Assembly: GCF_013385635.1 (NCBI RefSeq)
Contig: NZ_JACAPR010000010.1
Span: 744,001 to 808,000, forward strand
Direction: 5' to 3'
Origin: Pseudomonas gingeri
Lineage (GTDB): Bacteria; Pseudomonadota; Gammaproteobacteria; Pseudomonadales; Pseudomonadaceae
Length of the DNA stretch: 64,000 nt
The position numbers and the translations under genes were made by a program. Shown here one piece after another: positions 63,101 through 64,000 of this stretch (the stretch's first letter is position 1; each line of letters opens with the position of its first letter). The notes below the pieces were generated by a model. The model worked only from the letters and a program-made list of their open reading frames with translations. It was not told the DNA's origin and ran no database searches.

Positions 63101-64000
63101 GCTGTGCACGGCGGGCGTGACCATCCTCAACCAGACGCCCAGTGCGTTCCGCCAATTGATCGTTGCCCAGGGCCAGAGCCCGCTCAAGCATTCGCTGCGC
63201 CAGGTGATCTTCGGCGGCGAGGCGCTGGACCCCACTATCCTCAAGCCCTGGTACGCGCGCGTGGCGAATGCCGGCACGCAACTGGTCAATATGTACGGCA
63301 TTACCGAAACCACGGTGCATGTGACCTACCACGCGCTGATGGCAGCGGATGCACAACTGTCCGGCGTGAGCCCGATCGGCCGGCGCATCCCGGACCTGCA
63401 ACTGTACCTGCTCGACGAGCGCCGTGAGCCGGTGCCGGTCAATGTCGTCGGTGAACTCTATGTCGGCGGCGCGGGGGTGGCCCGTGGTTACCTCAATCGC
63501 CCCGAACTGACGGCCGAGCGTTTTATCGCCGACCCGTTCAGTGGCCGCGCCGAGGCCCGCTTGTACAAGACCGGCGACCTCGGACGCTGGTTGGCCGATG
63601 GCAGCCTGGAGTACCTGGGGCGCAACGACGACCAGGTGAAGATTCGCGGTTTCCGTATCGAACTGGGCGAGATCGAAGCCCGCCTGGCGGCCTGTGACGG
63701 CGTTCGCGAAGCCGTGGTCATTGCCCGCGAGGACGAGCCGGGAGACCAGCGCCTGGTGGCCTATATCATCGCCCATGACGGCCGCGAACCCTTGGCTGCG
63801 GACCTGCGCGACCAACTCTTGCTGACCCTGGCGGACTACATGGTGCCGAGTGCGTTCGTGCTGCTCGAGCATTTCCCGCTGACCACCAACGGCAAGCTGG
63901 ATCGCAAGGCCTTGCCGGCGCCGGACCAGGCGGCGTTGTCCAGCCGCGCGTTCGTCGCGCCGCAAGGTGAGGTGGAGCTGGCCCTGGCGCGAATCTGGGC
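51135..64000 (+). CDS. Lipopeptide NRPS, second gene: at least four C-A-T modules (cut by the window)
   Basis: One open frame of 4288 codons runs off the window. Residues 1-50 are a TubC-type docking domain. Four modules follow, each with a C domain bearing HH[L]...GD before PYxLQ-like text, the mark of dual epimerization/condensation domains. The catalytic motifs are HHMALDY (231), HHLVLDH (1309), HHLALDH (2378) and HHIVLDH (3443). The A-domain codes read by eye are DGWKFGVVD (as in the first gene, D743), DAWFLGNVV for Leu (D1822), DAWFLGNVV for Leu (D2891) and DFWNIGMVH for Thr (D3956). T-domain serines are at 1090, 2158 and 3223. The fourth T domain and anything beyond are outside the window. 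An AGG before the ATG is a weak ribosome site. Confidence 0.95.
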   Translation, partial: MQFSELMAVISTHAIRLQREEDDLVVLGNDDALDDTLWQQLSAHKAQLLDLVARHGGDWLSPALRITPDMLPLVTLEQEAIDRIVAGIPGGAANVQDIYPLAPLQAGMLYHHLAAGQGDPYLLHKPFVFGDRARLEAFVQALQWVIERHDILRTSIVWERLDEPLQVVWRQAPLVCEEVAVDAAGGEALEQLRAHLEARDYRLDLRQAPLLRLVFAHDEARQQVVAVLLFHHMALDYTGLEVVRREIRAHLLGQATEVGAAVPFRDYLARARLRLDESAHEAFFREMLGDIDEPTLPFGLQDVQGDGRGIEESRIGLPPDLSRRLRQQARQAGVNVASVLHLAMAQVLGKVCGRSAVVFGTVLLGRMDAGVGAEQALGMFINTLPLRVDVGSESVLAGLLKTHERLTALLGHEQASLALAQRCSGVSAPTPLFSAMLNYRHSDAAERVEVSELAPGIRILGGEDRTNYPLTVSVDDLGEDFTLAVKTLPAIGAQRVSGYLQTALEALVDALEHDPVQALQGLSILPVEERQHLLVDLNATEDAYDLEQPIQALFEAQVRRTPEAVAVVAGERSLTYRQLNEQANQLAHYLREQGVQPDSRVAICVERGLELVIGLWAIVKAGGAYVPLDPGYPLERLGYMLQDSASVLVLVHGATRDLLGPVAVPLLDFDRADWHDRPLADTPVPGLGASNLAYVIYTSGSTGTPKGVTLEHRGLCNLVHWSSTLFTGDRHGALLQKAPFSFDGSVWEFFWPLTVGMRLVLARPEGHRDPAYLAQLVREQQISVIKFVPAMLQQFLELEEVSQCISLTDVFCGGGELTAALARSVQKRLPRVRLHNVYGPTEATVDSTAWTLEPGAPVPEPQLPIGRPISNTRLYVLDDQDLPVPQGVSGQLHIGGVGVARGYLGLPQLVAERFIDSPFVAGDRLYRTGDLVRYRADGNLEFLGRNDDQVKIRGLRIELGEVQSRLSAHPALKDAVVMVREDEPGDPRLVAYYAAEERQAIESLRAHLLEHLPGYMLPTAFVHLQALPLTPNGKPDRKALPAPDPSSRVQRVYEAPRGEVEITLARIWAEVLKVEQVGRHDNFFELGGHSLLAVKLIERMRQVELSADVRVLFGQPTLAALAAGVGGQREVAVPANRIGAHCRRITPDLLPLVNLDQAAIDRIVASVPGGVANVQDIYPLAPLQGGILYHHLTTEGDPYVLQAQLGFAGEAQVQAFASALQGVIDRHDVLRTSVHWEHLDEPVQVVWRQASLGVQQVEVDPRDGDILEQLHRRFDPRHYRLDLGQAPLMRLAYAQDPAHDRWVGVLLRHHLVLDHTSLDVLLEEMRASLAGETAPQTEAVPYRNYVAQARLGLNEQAHEAFFREMLADIDEPTLPFGLQDVQGDGRGIGEASLALDPVLSRRLREQARQQGVSAASLMHLGWAQVLGQLARRRDVVFGTVLLGRLQGGEGADRALGMFINTLPLRVDAGQVGVRDGLKATHARLSQLLSHEHASLALAQRCSGVDAASPLFSALLNYRHSAPEEAVAGQLQISPGIQVLRSEERSNYPLVLSVDDRGRDFSLKVLAVESIGAQRICGYMNTLLEQLVQALEQAPGSALEQLSILPDGERRQLLEGFNANRVDYPRGQTVQGLFEAQVARSPEAVAVVQGGEQLNYRLLNLRANRLAHHLRKLGVQPDDRVAICMRRSPQMLVGLLAILKAGAGYVPLDPALPAERLGYLIDDSAPVALLTQGELLAQLPRVNVPVVDLDRCTWQDESSANPHVTALGPANLAYVIYTSGSTGLPKGVMVEHRTLENLVHWHCDAFELEQGRHTSSVAGVGFDAMAWEVWPALCVGATLHLPPALVGNQDIDALLDWWCAQPLAVSFLPTPVAEYAFSRQRQHPTLRTLLIGGDRLRQFGKAPGFAVVNNYGPTEATVVATSGAVEAGQALHIGKPLANGRVYLLDEQQRPVPVGVAGELYVGGAGVARGYLNRPELTAERFLDDPFSREAGARMYRTGDLARWLADGTLDYLGRNDDQVKIRGMRIEPGEIETALMSHDRVKDAVVLVRDGRLVAWFTEHHFEHKPVDIQALRRYLQERLPEYMVPAAYVRLEALPLTANGKLDRRTLPAPEPDALLSREFEAPQGEIEITLARIWAELLKLGQVGRHDHFFELGGHSLLAVSLVERMRQAGLSSDVRTLFSQPTLAALAASVGSGREVEVPPNGIPADCQRITPSMLPLVALDQAAIDRIVASVPGGAANVQDIYPLAPLQEGILYHHLSAGQGDPYLLQTRLVFDGYERLQGFVAALQQVIDRHDILRTGVLWEGLEAPLQVVRRVAELPVQEVVLDTANGDVLEQLCGRFDTRQYRLDITRAPLIHLVHAWDATRQRVVAILLFHHLALDHTAIDVVVREMRAWVLDPSQPQPASVPYRNYVAQARLGLGEEEHEAFFRAMLGDISEPTLPFGLQDVRGDGRGIEEARLPLAGELSRRVREQARQLGVSAASLVHLAWAQVLGQVSQRDDVVFGTVLMGRLQGGEGADRALGVFINTLPLRVEVGRLSARAGVKATHARLSALLGHEHASLALAQRCSAVEPATPLFSALLNYRHSSPAAGAQQGSPLWPGIEQLGGGERSNYPLTLSVDDLGDDFRLTVLALHAIGAQRMCRYMETALEQLVQALEQTPEVALDGLSILPAAERQQLLAGFNASAADYPRGHTLHELFEARAQAQPEALAVVQAGQPLSYGELNRRANRLAHHLLTLGVQPDDRVALSVLRGPDMLVGLLAILKSGAAYVPLDPSLPTERLAYLLDDSAPRALLTQENLQARLPALDAPLILLDRPTWQAASPANPQVPALSPAHLAYVIYTSGSTGLPKGVMVEHRSVENLVHWHCTAFDLQPGKHTASVAGFGFDAMAWEVWPALCGGATLHLPPGDLHNEQIDALLDWWRAQPLDVGFLPTPVAEHAFSQGLGHPTLRTLLIGGDRLRQFGKAPGFVVINNYGPTEATVVATSGRMEVGAPLHIGTPMGNARVYLLDRHQQPVPVGVEGELYVGGAGVARGYLNRADLTAERFLDDPFSPETGARMYRTGDLARWLADGTVDYLGRNDDQVKIRGLRIEPGEIESALATHECLRDVVVLVRDGRLVAYFTEHESADIQALRDDLQGRLPDYMVPSAYVRLEALPLTANGKLDRKALPAPDQGALFSREYQAPQGEVETTLARIWAELLKVEQVGRHDHFFELGGHSLLAVRLIERMRQAGLSADVRVLFNQPTLAALAAAIGSGREVEVPDNRVAPGCQRITPEMLSLIDLDQASIDRIVARVPGGAANIQEIYPLAPLQEGMLYHHLSAQQGDPYLLQSQMIFASVERLQAFAGALQRVIDRHDILRTGLAWEGLDRSVQVVLRQAALVVQEVALDPAEGDILAQLQARFDARHHRMDIGQAPLVRLVHATDTQHPRIVALLLFHHIVLDHTALQAVREEMQASLLGLDAPLTTPVPYRNYVAQACLGVSEQEHEAFFGEMLGDIVEPTLPFGLQDVQGDGQAMEEVRHRLPLALSGRLRHQARALGVSAASLFHLAWARLLAVASGKDSVVFGTVLLGRLQGGEGADRALGVFINTLPLRVDVDDSDVRAGVMATHARLTALLGHEHASLALAQRCSGVAAPLPLFSAMLNYRHGDGASSRQDMAQAWQGIETLAHEGRTNYPLTLSVNDLGEGFNLTALTLAQVGAQRLCDSMQTVLESLADALEQAPECALNRLPVLTAAQREQLLVGCNRPEVNHEQAYTLHQLFEGRAQRTPQAVAVIDGERQLTYGELNRRANRLARHLRKQGVRADARVAICVERGLPMIVGLLAILKAGGAYVPLDPTSPAERLAYLVQDSQPVVVLVQGATRELLGALAVPVLDLDRESWQDESDEDLVLPELTPRHLAYVIYTSGSTGLPKGVMIEHRQVVRLFAATRHWFDFNEQDVWALFHSFAFDFSVWEIWGALVHGAHLLIVPQGVSRSPDDFHALLCTAGVTILNQTPSAFRQLIVAQGQSPLKHSLRQVIFGGEALDPTILKPWYARVANAGTQLVNMYGITETTVHVTYHALMAADAQLSGVSPIGRRIPDLQLYLLDERREPVPVNVVGELYVGGAGVARGYLNRPELTAERFIADPFSGRAEARLYKTGDLGRWLADGSLEYLGRNDDQVKIRGFRIELGEIEARLAACDGVREAVVIAREDEPGDQRLVAYIIAHDGREPLAADLRDQLLLTLADYMVPSAFVLLEHFPLTTNGKLDRKALPAPDQAALSSRAFVAPQGEVELALARIW
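52761..53977 (+). repeat. Duplicated adenylation-domain segment, copy 2
   Basis: Partner of 49042-50258, inside the first A domain of the second NRPS gene. The specificity residues are the same in both copies. After it, the sequence switches to the form found in the later modules. Confidence 0.8.
54567..63920 (+). repeat. Three tandem C-A-T module repeats, about 3.2 kb each
   Basis: The modules starting near 54567, 57767 and 60965 repeat with a period of about 3.2 kb, with near-identical stretches such as the one reading FDAMAWEVWPALC in two A domains and LGRLQGGEGADRAL in the C domains. They are protein-domain repeats, not a mobile element. Confidence 0.85.

Noticed and set aside
54567..63920. 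A possible CRISPR-like or satellite repeat
   Set aside because: The repeats are 3.2-kb coding modules with conserved NRPS domains, not short spaced repeats.
1..64000. tRNA, rRNA, integrase or transposase genes marking a mobile island
   Set aside because: None was recognised on either strand, so the islet at 33723-44021 is described only by its broken LysR junction, not as a typical integrative element.

Overview
The window looks like the chromosome of a Pseudomonas of the fluorescens group. The coding DNA is GC-rich and dense, there is a MexEF-OprN-type efflux operon, REP-like repeats, many LysR regulators, and a lipopeptide-type NRPS locus with a LuxR gene and a NodT-like outer-membrane gene beside it. 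No rRNA, tRNA, CRISPR, integrase or transposase was seen. The species is inferred from gene content only.

Layout. (1) 1-3705: a LysR gene, an RraA/HMG-aldolase-like gene, an aminotransferase and a dicarboxylate/amino-acid symporter, probably one catabolic cassette. (2) 3961-5729: a Fur-type iron uptake operon read leftwards (cupredoxin, FTR1 permease, P19/FetP). (3) 6011-7950: an orphan tauA-like gene with its own terminator, and a ChaC-like gene. (4) 8145-15729: mexE-mexF-oprN followed by an MFS exporter. (5) 15857-19309: GST, LysR, SDR, DsbA/FrnE-like and 4-OT-like tautomerase genes, a redox/electrophile-stress set. (6) 19487-23039: a second aminotransferase cassette, here with two RraA-like genes and a divergent LysR. 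(7) 23171-27055: alpha/beta hydrolase, the two genes of the carboxyspermidine polyamine route, and Mug glycosylase. (8) 27078-32865: TetR-controlled EmrAB-type pump, outer-membrane factor and aldo-keto reductase. (9) 33035-44021: a LysR gene cut off at its 3' end, followed directly by a catabolic islet. The islet holds a CaiB-ECH fusion, a HutC-like repressor, a beta-hydroxyacid dehydrogenase, a four-gene OpuC-type betaine ABC transporter, a HAL-family lyase that lacks the MIO-forming Ala-Ser-Gly, and a LacI regulator. (10) 44262-64000: a small coiled-coil protein, the NodT-like and LuxR genes, and two NRPS genes, the second running off the window.

The most interesting system is the islet at 33723-44021. 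Its parts fit uptake of a quaternary-ammonium amino acid (for example ergothioneine, histidine betaine or another aromatic betaine), elimination of trimethylamine by a MIO-free lyase to an acrylate, CoA activation and hydration by the CaiB-ECH fusion, and oxidation by the dehydrogenase. Control would be by a relative of the urocanate sensor HutC. This pathway is inference; the missing MIO tripeptide and the shared operator-like motifs are visible directly.

The NRPS locus would start a lipopeptide with a lipid-accepting starter C domain. The adenylation codes read X-X-Leu-Leu-Thr for the first five modules, where X is DGWKFGVVD, probably Glu/Gln-like. Every downstream C domain looks dual epimerization/condensation, so residues 1-4 should be D. 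The two X adenylation domains lie in different genes yet align without gaps over more than 1.1 kb, which points to recent duplication or gene conversion. The NRPS leader contains a terminator-like hairpin on the NRPS strand with no gene upstream of it.
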